NCBI GenBank assembly: GCA_910584205.1
Contig: CAJUAA010000006.1
Coordinates: 62,001-126,000, forward strand
From: an uncultured Lachnospiraceae bacterium
GTDB lineage: Bacteria > Bacillota > Clostridia > Lachnospirales > Lachnospiraceae
Reading direction: 5' to 3'
DNA length: 64,000 nucleotides
The notes below the pieces were generated by a model. It was not told the DNA's origin, did no database searches, and saw only the letters and a program-made list of their open reading frames with translations. Each line of letters opens with the position of its first letter. Within the stretch, counting starts at the first letter, position 1. Below are positions 8,134-15,937 of this stretch, piece after piece. A program made the translations under genes and the position numbers.

Positions 8134-8730
8134 ATGTTATATGACAGAGATATCAGAGAGCCGCTTTTTGATTTTCTGGAGGGGGCATACGGAAAGGTCC
8201 GCATCATCGAGGAAAAGCGGATGGGAAGATCCAGAGCGGATGTGGTGATGGTCGTTCCGGACGCCGTGATCGGGATCGAGATCAAGAGCGACGCGGATAC
8301 CTATGCCCGGCTGAAGCGTCAGGTGAGGGATTACGATCAGCATTTTGACGCCAATTATGTGGCGGTGGGCGTGAGCCATGCCATGCATATCGAGGAGCAC
8401 GTTCCGCCCTGGTGGGGGATTATCACGGTGGAGCCGGACGGTGAGAGGGTGGATCTGTATATTCTGAGAAAGGCTTCCCCCAATCCGAAGCTGGTGCCGA
8501 AGAAAAAACTGGGGCTTCTCTGGCGTCCGGAGCTTTCCCATATTCTGGAACTGAACCGCCTGCCCGCCTACCGGCAGAAAAGCAAGGCGTTCGTGGTGGA
8601 CAGGATACTGGAGAAGGTTCCGGAGGAGATTCTGAAAGGGCAGATCTGCCAGGAGCTGTTCGAACGGGATTATCAGATGATCGAAGAGACGATCCGGGAG
8701 TACAAAAGGAAATACAGGGGTAAGAAATGA
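8134..8730 (+). CDS. sce7726-like protein with a possible PD-(D/E)XK nuclease fold
   Basis: A 198-aa protein resembling the sce7726 family: an N-terminal DRDIREPLFDFL, then RSRADVVMV, a GIEIKSDADTYARL core and VPPWWGIITV. The D...ExK arrangement (RADVVMV, then IEIKSD) is what PD-(D/E)XK nuclease-like domains show, so a nucleic-acid-processing role is possible but not proven. Related proteins are found in phage and accessory regions as well as in core genomes. It starts directly after the DUF554 stop and overlaps the next gene by four bases (ATGA), indicating translational coupling. Confidence 0.7.
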   Translation: MLYDRDIREPLFDFLEGAYGKVRIIEEKRMGRSRADVVMVVPDAVIGIEIKSDADTYARLKRQVRDYDQHFDANYVAVGVSHAMHIEEHVPPWWGIITVEPDGERVDLYILRKASPNPKLVPKKKLGLLWRPELSHILELNRLPAYRQKSKAFVVDRILEKVPEEILKGQICQELFERDYQMIEETIREYKRKYRGKK

Positions 8731-9464
8731 TCGAATTATCAAAGCTTCGGATCAGAGATCCAAAGCACTATGACTGGGCGGCGTATTTTGGCCGCAACGC
8801 GCGCAGAAGGCCGGTGATCGAGTTTACGGCGGAGATGTATCTGACGGATCGGGAGAGAAATCTGATCTTTCCGTCCATCCGGATGTTTCACGCGGGAGAA
8901 GCGTCGGATGGGGCGCATCTTCTGAAGACGGTGGAGCGGTATGTGAGAAAGAGCGGGGACCAGCCGTATCTGGAGGCGATGAAATGGTTTGTGGCCGAGG
9001 AGAACCGGCATTCCTTCTATCTGGGTAAATACATGGAGTATTATGGAATCGAACCGCGGAAGACCATCTGGCTGGACCGGTGGTTCCGGAGGCTTCGCAG
9101 GCTGGGCGGCCTGAAGGGAGAGATCCTGGTGCTGGTGACGGCGGAGATCATTGCGCTGTCCTACTACAGCGCGCTGGCCGGATGCACGGAATCCCAGGTG
9201 CTGAAGCGGATCTGCAGGCAGATGCTGCACGACGAGCTCCGGCATGTGGTGTTCCAGTCCGGTACGCTGTCCAGGCTGAAAAGCAGTGTGCTGCAGAAAC
9301 CTGTGCGGATCTGCCTCATGCAGATGACGATCTGGGCCGTGTGGCCGTTTATCGGCAGGATACTGAAAAAGGGCGGTTATTCGTACCGGCGCTTTTACAG
9401 GGAGAGCATGGGGTATTTGCGCCAGTCCATGGAGATTGCCGGAAGGGGTGAGCTCCCATGCTGA
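8727..9464 (+). CDS. Ferritin-like di-iron superfamily protein, function unknown
   Basis: Not recognised as a named protein. The 245-aa sequence is helix-rich and shows a plausible di-iron site of the ferritin-like type. Glutamates at E32/E36 lie in a first helix, E92xxH95 (EENRHSFYL) in a second, E140 (VTAEIIALSYYSAL) in a third and E170xxH173 (HDELRHVVFQ) in a fourth. The spacing of two ExxH motifs about 78 residues apart fits rubrerythrin/AurF-like folds. No rubredoxin domain is present. It overlaps both neighbours and so belongs to the same operon as the DUF554 and nuclease-like genes. An oxidative-stress or oxygenase role is only inference. Confidence 0.65.
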   Translation: MIELSKLRIRDPKHYDWAAYFGRNARRRPVIEFTAEMYLTDRERNLIFPSIRMFHAGEASDGAHLLKTVERYVRKSGDQPYLEAMKWFVAEENRHSFYLGKYMEYYGIEPRKTIWLDRWFRRLRRLGGLKGEILVLVTAEIIALSYYSALAGCTESQVLKRICRQMLHDELRHVVFQSGTLSRLKSSVLQKPVRICLMQMTIWAVWPFIGRILKKGGYSYRRFYRESMGYLRQSMEIAGRGELPC

Positions 9465-10363
9465 CGGTATTTTTTCAGATGCTGGCGCTGATTCTCATGA
9501 TCGGGACCGGATATGTGATTACCAGAAAAGGGATGATGGACGAGCACACCAACGGACAGATCTCCGGGATGGTGGTCAATGTGTTCAATCCGCTTCTGTT
9601 TTTCTCAGGGGCGCTGAACGCGGGCAGCTTTGTGTCCATGGATTCCATGGTCCTGGTCTTCCTGATCGCCATGGGGATGTATGTGTTTTTCATCCTGTCG
9701 GGTATGCTCCTGACACCCTTTTTTGAAAAACGTCCGGAACAGAAGCGGATCTTTCAGATGATGTTCGTATTTTCCAATACGGGATTTATCGGAGTTCCGG
9801 TGGTCAACAGCGTCCTGGGGCCGGAATATCTCATCTTTGTGACGGAGTTCCTGCTGGCGTACAATCTATTTTTCTACACTTACGGGATCATGATGATGGA
9901 CGGAAGCTTTTCCGTCTCTTCGCTGAAAGCCATGGTGAACCCGGGGATGGTCTGTTCCGTGGCGGCGGTTGCCATCGTGCTGGGGGACATCCATCTCCCG
10001 GACTTCATAGAGACGGCCATCACCTGTCTGGGCAATACGGCTTCTCCGCTGGCGCTGATCCTGGTGGGATTCTCCCTGGCCCGTGCGGATCTGGGAAAGA
10101 TCCTGCGGGAAGGGCGGCTGTATCTGTTTTCGCTTCTCAAGCTGCTGGTGCTGCCGCTGCTTATGCTGCCGGTCCTGCGGATGGTTACGGACGACCGGGC
10201 GGTGACCGTGGTCTGCATGGCCATGTTCGGCATGCCGGTGGGGAGCATGATCCTCATGCTGGGAAATGAAAGAGGGATGGACGGGACCACCTGCGGTGCG
10301 GCGATCATATTGTCAACGGTGCTCTGCGTATTCACCATTCCGGTGCTTCTGGCGGTGATCTGA
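9458..10363 (+). CDS. AEC family transporter
   Basis: Auxin efflux carrier-type membrane transporter, 301 aa with about ten hydrophobic helices in two halves. Family-like features are the N-terminal segment MLALILMIGTGYVITRKG and the C-terminal MPVGSMILML region. Members export or import small organic anions such as malate; the substrate here cannot be read from sequence. It overlaps the ferritin-like gene by seven bases, and GGAAGGGG lies upstream of the ATG. Confidence 0.87.
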   Translation: MLTVFFQMLALILMIGTGYVITRKGMMDEHTNGQISGMVVNVFNPLLFFSGALNAGSFVSMDSMVLVFLIAMGMYVFFILSGMLLTPFFEKRPEQKRIFQMMFVFSNTGFIGVPVVNSVLGPEYLIFVTEFLLAYNLFFYTYGIMMMDGSFSVSSLKAMVNPGMVCSVAAVAIVLGDIHLPDFIETAITCLGNTASPLALILVGFSLARADLGKILREGRLYLFSLLKLLVLPLLMLPVLRMVTDDRAVTVVCMAMFGMPVGSMILMLGNERGMDGTTCGAAIILSTVLCVFTIPVLLAVI

Positions 10364-10394
10364 GGGATATAGAAAAAACAAAAAGGAGCGGTAC

Positions 10395-10817
10395 ATGATG
10401 AAAATCTGCATACAGATGAAGGCTGCGGGAAAACGAAAGCCGGTGATCGATCATATTCCATATGAAATACCCGATACGGTATCCACTCTGCGGGAGCTTC
10501 TGACGGAGCTGGTGCGCACAGAGGTGAGGCGGTACAATGAAAAGGGAACAGATGTTCAGGTAATTCCCTGGCTCAGCAGGGAACAGATGGAAGATCAGGC
10601 GGAAGCGGGAAAGATCAGTTTTGGAAGGATTTATTCGGACAAAAAGGCGGACGAGGCGAAAGCCGCGGAGAATGCCGTGCAGTGCTTTGAGGACGGCCTG
10701 GTCCGGGTCTTTCAGGAGGGCCAGGAGCTGACCGGCCTGGAAGATCCGCTGCACATACAGGAAGGGGACTGTTTTACGCTGATCCGCCTGACCTTTCTGG
10801 CGGGAAGGCTGTGGTGA
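10395..10817 (+). CDS. Conserved hypothetical protein
   Basis: Not recognised. A 140-aa soluble protein with no signal peptide or membrane segment; mixed charged sequence with a central acidic, helical stretch (KADEAKAAENAVQCFEDGL) and a C terminus ending EGDCFTLIRLTFLAGRLW. Good AAAAGGAGCGG ribosome-binding site and ATGATG start. It lies between the AEC transporter and a NusG-II protein with small gaps on the same strand. No catalytic motif is visible. Confidence 0.6.
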   Translation: MMKICIQMKAAGKRKPVIDHIPYEIPDTVSTLRELLTELVRTEVRRYNEKGTDVQVIPWLSREQMEDQAEAGKISFGRIYSDKKADEAKAAENAVQCFEDGLVRVFQEGQELTGLEDPLHIQEGDCFTLIRLTFLAGRLW

Positions 10818-10836
10818 CGGAGAGGAAGGGACCGCT

Positions 10837-11259
10837 GTGAAGAAAAACGACTGGCTGCTGGCAGGGGCAGTGCTTGTGATCGCCTGCCTGGCGTCCGTCT
10901 TCCTGTATGGGGGACGGGAAAGGGGCAGCTGTGTACTGGTACAGGTGGACGGAACCGAATATGGAACCTATGACCTTTATACGGATCAGGTGATTGAGAT
11001 CGGGACGTCGAACCGCCTGGAAATCCGGGACGGGGAAGCCTTTATGGCCTATGCAGAATGTCCGGACCAGCTCTGCGTGCATATGGCGCCCATCAGCCAG
11101 GTCCATGAACTGATCGTGTGCATGCCAAACCGTGTAGCCGTAGAGGTGGTGGAGCGCCGGAATGGAAGAACCATAACTTCACGGAGCGGGCGCCTGATAC
11201 AGGCGGGTATCTGCGGCATGACGAACAGATGCACGGAAAAACACCTGCGGACCATATAA
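10837..11259 (+). CDS. NusG domain II-containing membrane-anchored protein
   Basis: A 140-aa protein with one N-terminal membrane anchor (DWLLAGAVLVIACLASVFLYGG) and an extracellular NusG-domain-II-like region. The family pattern is visible: GTYDLYTDQVIEI, then CPDQLCVHMAPIS and a basic-hydrophobic end VCMPNRVAVEVV. Such proteins often sit beside heptaprenyl-diphosphate synthase component I-like or FMN-binding genes; here the partner is absent and ruvA follows 30 bases later. The start is GTG at 10837 with GGAGAGGAAGG upstream. Function unknown. Confidence 0.75.
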   Translation: MKKNDWLLAGAVLVIACLASVFLYGGRERGSCVLVQVDGTEYGTYDLYTDQVIEIGTSNRLEIRDGEAFMAYAECPDQLCVHMAPISQVHELIVCMPNRVAVEVVERRNGRTITSRSGRLIQAGICGMTNRCTEKHLRTI

Positions 11260-11289
11260 AAAATACAGATAACAGGGGATGCGGAAAGT

Positions 11290-11904
11290 ATGATTGCATT
11301 TATAAAAGGCGAGATCGCAGATATGACGGAGGGAAGCCTGATTCTGGATGTGAACGGGATCGGCTACGAGGTACTGGTCCCGGGACAGACCATCTCCATG
11401 GTGGAGGGGATCGGACAGGCCGTGAAGCTGCATACGTATCTGCAGGTCAGAGAGGACGCGGTGACGCTGTTCGGTTTTCTTTCAAAGGATGATCTGCAGA
11501 TGTTCCGGATGCTGACCGGCGTCAGCGGAGTGGGACCGAGGGCGGGGCTGAATATCCTGTCTTCCCTCGGGGCGGACGACCTGCGGTTTGCGATTCTGGC
11601 AGACGACGCGAAGCGGATCGCGAAGGCGCCCGGCATCGGGGCCAAGACCGCCAAGAAGATCATTCTGGAGCTGAAGGACCGGCTGGATCTGGAGGAGGCG
11701 TTTGAGAAGAAGCTTTCTTCGGGACAGGCGGACCGGGAGACGGCGGCGGCCGGAAGCCAGGTGGTTCAGGACGCCGTGGAAGCGCTGACGGCTCTGGGCT
11801 ACGGAAGCACGGAGGCGCTGAAGGCGGTCCGCGCCGTAAATCCGCCTGAGGATATGGGCGTGGAAGAGGTCCTGAAGGAAGCGCTGAAGCGGATGGCATT
11901 CTGA
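11290..11904 (+). CDS. ruvA: Holliday junction branch migration protein RuvA
   Basis: RuvA (204 aa) binds the four-way junction and directs RuvB. The N-terminal OB-fold domain begins MIAFIKGEIADM and contains the family GIGYEVLVP. Two helix-hairpin-helix motifs follow (SGVGPRAGLNILS and PGIGAKTAKKIILELKDRL), and then the C-terminal RuvB-interacting three-helix domain (VEALTALGY). Normal family length. It forms a ruvAB operon with the next gene, ten bases downstream. Confidence 0.97.
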   Translation: MIAFIKGEIADMTEGSLILDVNGIGYEVLVPGQTISMVEGIGQAVKLHTYLQVREDAVTLFGFLSKDDLQMFRMLTGVSGVGPRAGLNILSSLGADDLRFAILADDAKRIAKAPGIGAKTAKKIILELKDRLDLEEAFEKKLSSGQADRETAAAGSQVVQDAVEALTALGYGSTEALKAVRAVNPPEDMGVEEVLKEALKRMAF

Positions 11905-11914
11905 CAGGGGAAAT

Positions 11915-12937
11915 ATGACGGAACGGGGAACAGGGATGAGTAACCGGAGAATTATCACAACAGACGCGGCGGAAGAGGATATCCGGATCGAAGGAAGCCT
12001 GCGGCCGCAGAGCCTGGCGGAATATATCGGCCAGGAAAAGGCAAAGAGCAATCTGAAAGTATATATCGAAGCGGCAAAATCCAGGGGGGAGCCTCTGGAC
12101 CATGTGCTGTTCTACGGCCCCCCGGGGCTGGGCAAGACGACGCTGGCCGGGATCATAGCCAATGAGATGGGGACGCATATGAAGGTGACCAGCGGGCCTG
12201 CCATCGAGAAGCCCGGCGAGGTGGCGGCGGTGCTGAACAGCCTGCAGGAGGGGGACGTGCTGTTTGTGGACGAGATCCATCGGCTGAGCCGGCAGGTGGA
12301 AGAGGTGCTGTATCCTGCCATGGAGGACTACGCCATCGATATCATGATCGGGAAAGGGGCTTCGGCAAGGAGCATCCGTCTGGATCTGCCCAGATTTACC
12401 CTGGTGGGAGCGACCACCAGGGCGGGGCTTCTGACCGCGCCTCTCCGGGACCGTTTCGGAGTCGTGCACCATCTGGAATATTATACGGTGGAAGAACTGG
12501 CGACGATCATCCGGCGTTCCTCGGAGGTGCTGGATGTGGAGATCGAGAAAGACGGCGCCCTGGAACTGGCGAGACGGTCCAGGGGAACGCCCCGGCTTGC
12601 CAACCGTCTGCTGAAGCGGGTCCGTGATTTTGCCCAGGTAAAATACGACGGCAGAATCACAAAAGAGGTGGCGGTCTTCGCGCTGGATCTTCTGGAGGTG
12701 GACCGCCACGGGCTGGATCAGCTGGACCGGCGCATCCTTCGGACGATCATCGAGAAATTTGCCGGCGGCCCCGTGGGGCTGGATACACTGGCGGCGGCCC
12801 TGGGCGAGGACGGAGGGACGCTGGAAGATGTATATGAGCCGTACCTGATCCAGAACGGTTTTCTGAACCGTACGTCCAGAGGCAGAGTGGCCACCGAACA
12901 GTCCTATCGTCATTTGGGGATTGCTTTCCCGGACTGA
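11915..12937 (+). CDS. ruvB: Holliday junction DNA helicase RuvB
   Basis: AAA+ ATPase motor of the RuvABC resolvasome, 340 aa. It shows Walker A GPPGLGKTTLA, Walker B VLFVDEIHRL, sensor 1 LVGATTRAG, the arginine-finger region PLRDRFG, and a C-terminal winged-helix domain ending RVATEQSYRHLGI. The ATG at 11915 was chosen (AGGGGAAAT upstream); the ATG at 11936 would remove seven residues. No ruvC is seen nearby, which is normal for Firmicutes, which use RecU or another resolvase. Confidence 0.97.
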   Translation: MTERGTGMSNRRIITTDAAEEDIRIEGSLRPQSLAEYIGQEKAKSNLKVYIEAAKSRGEPLDHVLFYGPPGLGKTTLAGIIANEMGTHMKVTSGPAIEKPGEVAAVLNSLQEGDVLFVDEIHRLSRQVEEVLYPAMEDYAIDIMIGKGASARSIRLDLPRFTLVGATTRAGLLTAPLRDRFGVVHHLEYYTVEELATIIRRSSEVLDVEIEKDGALELARRSRGTPRLANRLLKRVRDFAQVKYDGRITKEVAVFALDLLEVDRHGLDQLDRRILRTIIEKFAGGPVGLDTLAAALGEDGGTLEDVYEPYLIQNGFLNRTSRGRVATEQSYRHLGIAFPD

Positions 12938-12949
12938 GTTGGGTATAAT
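12921..12949 (+). promoter_or_regulatory. Candidate promoter for the zapA-like gene, inside the end of ruvB
   Basis: TTGCTT (12921-12926), a 17-base spacer, and a consensus TATAAT (12944-12949). The -35 box lies in the last codons of ruvB. A small hairpin GGCACA/TGTGCC follows in the leader at about 12959-12976. Confidence 0.6.
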
Positions 12950-13030
12950 GTTCACAAAGGCACAAAAACGGTGTGCCGCTGAAAAAGACAGGGGCTGTCG
13001 CATTCATTCAAGGGAGTAAAAGGGGATTCT

Positions 13031-13459
13031 ATGGCGAAAAAAAATACAGCGGAAGTACTGATCAACAGCAAAATATATACGATCAGCGGCTATGAAAGCA
13101 CGGCATATCTGCACAAAGTCGCATCCTTCCTCAATGAACTGGAGGAAGACATTTCCAAAATGGAGAATTATAACCTGCTCTCTGTGGATGAGAAGCATCT
13201 GCTGAAGAACATGAATCTTGCGGACGTCTATTTTAAGGCAAAGGACGCCAAAGAGGAACTGGAGCGTCAGGCGGAAAAGAAGGACAAGGAGATCTACAGC
13301 CTGAAGCATGATCTGATCGATGCCAGGATGGAGAAGGATCAGCTCCTGCAGGAGATGGAGGAGCTGAAGGCGAAGCTTCTGGAGGAACAGAAGCGCCAGA
13401 GCCGCCTGGCGAAATCCGCGTCCGTCCGGAAGATCCAGAAGCCGGAGCAAAAGCTGTAG
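13031..13459 (+). CDS. zapA: ZapA-like cell division protein with extended coiled coil
   Basis: A 142-aa protein. The first 80 residues resemble ZapA (AEVLINSKIYTISGYESTAYLHKVASF, then helical SVDEKHLLKNMNLADVYF). ZapA binds and bundles FtsZ. The second half is a charged heptad-repeat coiled coil (about residues 75-125) ending in a basic tail. The length exceeds minimal ZapA (about 85-110 aa), but Clostridial versions commonly carry such a coiled coil. It has its own promoter and a terminator downstream. Confidence 0.82.
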   Translation: MAKKNTAEVLINSKIYTISGYESTAYLHKVASFLNELEEDISKMENYNLLSVDEKHLLKNMNLADVYFKAKDAKEELERQAEKKDKEIYSLKHDLIDARMEKDQLLQEMEELKAKLLEEQKRQSRLAKSASVRKIQKPEQKL

Positions 13460-13490
13460 GTTTGGGCGGGAATGGAATTGGAATTATATG

Positions 13491-13548
13491 GCTGCTGCAA
13501 AAGAAGTTCCTGTGAGGACGGGGGCCCTGTTTTGCGGCAGCTCCTTTT
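13491..13548 (+). terminator. Terminator after the zapA-like gene
   Basis: GCTGCTGCAAAA (13491-13502) pairs with TTTTGCGGCAGC (13530-13541), followed by TCCTTTTA. The arms and the inner GTTCCTGTG resemble the hairpin after rnfB at 5376-5445. Confidence 0.7.
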
Positions 13549-13562
13549 ATATGGGCGCCGCA

Positions 13563-13582
13563 GACGGGAAAAATTTCCCGTC
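13563..13582 (+). promoter_or_regulatory. Perfect palindrome before the U32 peptidase gene
   Basis: GACGGGAAAAATTTCCCGTC is a 9-bp perfect inverted repeat around two A bases, 45 bases upstream of the peptidase start codon. It may be a small hairpin or a protein-binding site. Confidence 0.35.
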
Positions 13583-13626
13583 CGGCTGAAGAATCCGGTT
13601 AAGAAAGGGAATACAGAGGAAAGAAT

Positions 13627-15936
13627 ATGGAGAGAAAGCTGGAGATACTGGCCCCTGCGGGGTCGTTTGAGAGTCTGAAGGCAGCCGTGGCGGCGGGAGC
13701 GGATGCGGTCTACATGGGCGGCAGCCGTTTCGGCGCCAGGGCTTATGCGAAAAACCCGGAAGGGGACCTGCTTCTGGAGGCGATCGACTATGCCCATCTG
13801 TATGGGGTGAAGCTGTATCTGACAGTCAACACTCTTTTGAAGGAGCAGGAGCTCTCGAAGGAGCTGTATGAGTATCTGCTGCCCTGTTATGAGCATGGGC
13901 TGGATGCGGTCATTGTACAGGATCTGGGGGTCGTGCAGGCGGTACGGGAGTGGTTCCCAGGGCTTCCTGTGCATGCCAGTACCCAGATGACTCTCTGCGG
14001 GGCCGGAAGCGTGAAGCTTCTGAAGGAAGCCGGAGTGCGGCGCGTGGTGCTTTCCAGGGAACTGTCCCTTCCGGAGATTGCGAAGATCCATGAAGAGACC
14101 GGGATGGAGCTGGAATGTTTCGTGCACGGCGCGCTCTGCTATTCCTATTCCGGACAGTGCCTGTTCAGCAGCATCCTGGGCGGCAGGAGCGGAAACAGAG
14201 GCCGGTGCGCCCAGCCCTGCCGTCTGGCGTACGATGCGGGGTCGGCTGTCAAACAGACGCTTTTGAGCCCCAAAGACATATGCGCCGTCGGCCTGATTCC
14301 CAAAATTGCGGAAGCGGGCGTCTATTCCCTGAAGATCGAGGGCAGGATGAAGAGGCCGGAATATACGGCGGGCGTGGTACGCATCTACCGGAAATACGCG
14401 GACCAGTATGAGCGGAACGGGGCAAAGGGGTATCGGGTGTCTGAAGCAGATCTGAAAGAACTGATGCTTCTGTTTAACCGGGACGGTTTTTCGGAAGGAT
14501 ATTATGAGCAGCACAACGGCAGGAACATGATGGCGCTCTCGGAGCGCAGGCCGTCAGACCGGGAGAAAAGAGAATACGAGGAGCTGATCCGGCGCCTCCG
14601 CGTTGAATACGTAGAGCGGGAGAAAAAGATACCGGTCAGGGGGCGCCTGTATGCAGAGGCAGGAAAACCCATGAAACTTACGCTTGAGGAAGCGGAAACG
14701 CCCATGAGGCCTGCACCTGGCGAGGCGGGAGAACCCATGAGGGCGGCATCCGGGGAAGCGGGAGAGCAGGGGCGGGCGGACGGCCTGGCCCTGACGGTGT
14801 ACGGGGCGTGTCCGCAGGCGGCACAGAACCGCCCTGTGGAGGCGGAGCAGCTGGAAAAGCAGCTGAGAAAGACGGGAAATATGCCTTTTTTGTGGACAGA
14901 GCTGGAGATCCGGATGGACGGTTCGCTGTTCGTTCCGATTCAGGCGGTGAACAGCCTTCGGAGGGAAGCCTTTGACCGGATGAAAGAAGCACGCATCCGC
15001 GCGTGCTTCCGGACCGTCCTGCCCGCTTCGGAGGTCAGAGCCGCCGGCAGAAAAGATCCGGGAGAGCAGAGCCGGAGCGGTCCCGCGGCGCCGTCTTCCC
15101 GGGAAGACGAAGGGACAGGCCGTCCGGCTCTGCACGTCTCCGTGGAGACAGAAGAACAGCTTCTGGGGACGCTGGCCGCCTCGGAACGGCTGAAGAAGAC
15201 AGAAGAGGCGCCCCTTACCGCGGTCTATGTGGACGCGGAAGGGATGGAGGAGTCTCTGGAGGGCGCGGTCAGCCGGATCCGCGGTTCGGGACTGGAGGCA
15301 TATATTATGCTGCCCGCCGTCTTCCGCCGGAAGACAGAGGAGCGTTATGAAAAGAAAAAGGCTTACTGGGCGGCGCTCCCCGCAGACGGTTATGTGATCC
15401 GGAATCTGGAAGAATATGAGTATATACGGCGCATGGGATGGAAAAAGAAGCTGATTCTGGATCACAACGTCTATACTTTTAATCATAAGAGCTGTTCGTA
15501 CTGGCAGGAACAGGGCGTCCGGATGCAGACGAATCCGCTGGAACTGAACAGCCGGGAGATTCAGGCGCTTTCGGTGGGAGAACGCATCCAGGTGATCTAT
15601 GGAAGGTATCCCATGATGGTCACGGCCGGGTGCCTCCGCAGGACGCTTCGCCGGTGCCGGCACCAATCGGGGATCCTGTTTCTGAAAGACCGGTACCGCA
15701 AGGAGTTTCCGGTGAAAAATTACTGCCGGGACTGTTACAATATCATCTACAACAGCCAGCCGCTCTGCCTGCTGGATCAGACGGAGGCGCTGGAGCCACT
15801 GAAGGCGACGGCATACCGCATCATGCTGACCACGGAGAGCGGGCGGGAAACCGTGCAGGTTCTGGAGTGCTGGATGGAACACAGAAAACCTCCGACGGAT
15901 TTTACGAGAGGACATTTTAAACGGGGCGTAGAATAA
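13627..15936 (+). CDS. U32 family peptidase with DUF3656-type C-terminal region
   Basis: A 769-aa protein of the U32 'collagenase-like' family, whose best-studied long relative (RlhA) is needed for 23S rRNA C2501 hydroxylation; other members act in ubiquinone hydroxylation or tRNA modification, so 'peptidase' may be a misnomer. The N-terminal barrel begins LEILAPAGSFESLKAAVAAG. The U32 signature ECFVHGALCYSYSGQCLFSS lies near residue 163, followed by cysteines in GNRGRCAQPCR, which may hold an Fe-S cluster. The insert between the two halves (about residues 344-386) is an 11-residue tandem repeat. C-terminal cysteines (GCLRRTLRRC, YCRDCYN) complete the family pattern. The next gene follows with one intervening base. 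Confidence 0.88.
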   Translation: MERKLEILAPAGSFESLKAAVAAGADAVYMGGSRFGARAYAKNPEGDLLLEAIDYAHLYGVKLYLTVNTLLKEQELSKELYEYLLPCYEHGLDAVIVQDLGVVQAVREWFPGLPVHASTQMTLCGAGSVKLLKEAGVRRVVLSRELSLPEIAKIHEETGMELECFVHGALCYSYSGQCLFSSILGGRSGNRGRCAQPCRLAYDAGSAVKQTLLSPKDICAVGLIPKIAEAGVYSLKIEGRMKRPEYTAGVVRIYRKYADQYERNGAKGYRVSEADLKELMLLFNRDGFSEGYYEQHNGRNMMALSERRPSDREKREYEELIRRLRVEYVEREKKIPVRGRLYAEAGKPMKLTLEEAETPMRPAPGEAGEPMRAASGEAGEQGRADGLALTVYGACPQAAQNRPVEAEQLEKQLRKTGNMPFLWTELEIRMDGSLFVPIQAVNSLRREAFDRMKEARIRACFRTVLPASEVRAAGRKDPGEQSRSGPAAPSSREDEGTGRPALHVSVETEEQLLGTLAASERLKKTEEAPLTAVYVDAEGMEESLEGAVSRIRGSGLEAYIMLPAVFRRKTEERYEKKKAYWAALPADGYVIRNLEEYEYIRRMGWKKKLILDHNVYTFNHKSCSYWQEQGVRMQTNPLELNSREIQALSVGERIQVIYGRYPMMVTAGCLRRTLRRCRHQSGILFLKDRYRKEFPVKNYCRDCYNIIYNSQPLCLLDQTEALEPLKATAYRIMLTTESGRETVQVLECWMEHRKPPTDFTRGHFKRGVE
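14656..14784 (+). repeat. 33-bp tandem repeat inside the U32 peptidase gene
   Basis: Three full units (14656-14688, 14689-14721, 14722-14754) and a degenerate fourth (14755-14784) encode an 11-residue unit of the form EAGxPMRxxxG, in a linker between the conserved halves of the protein. Confidence 0.8.
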
Positions 15937-15937
15937 T

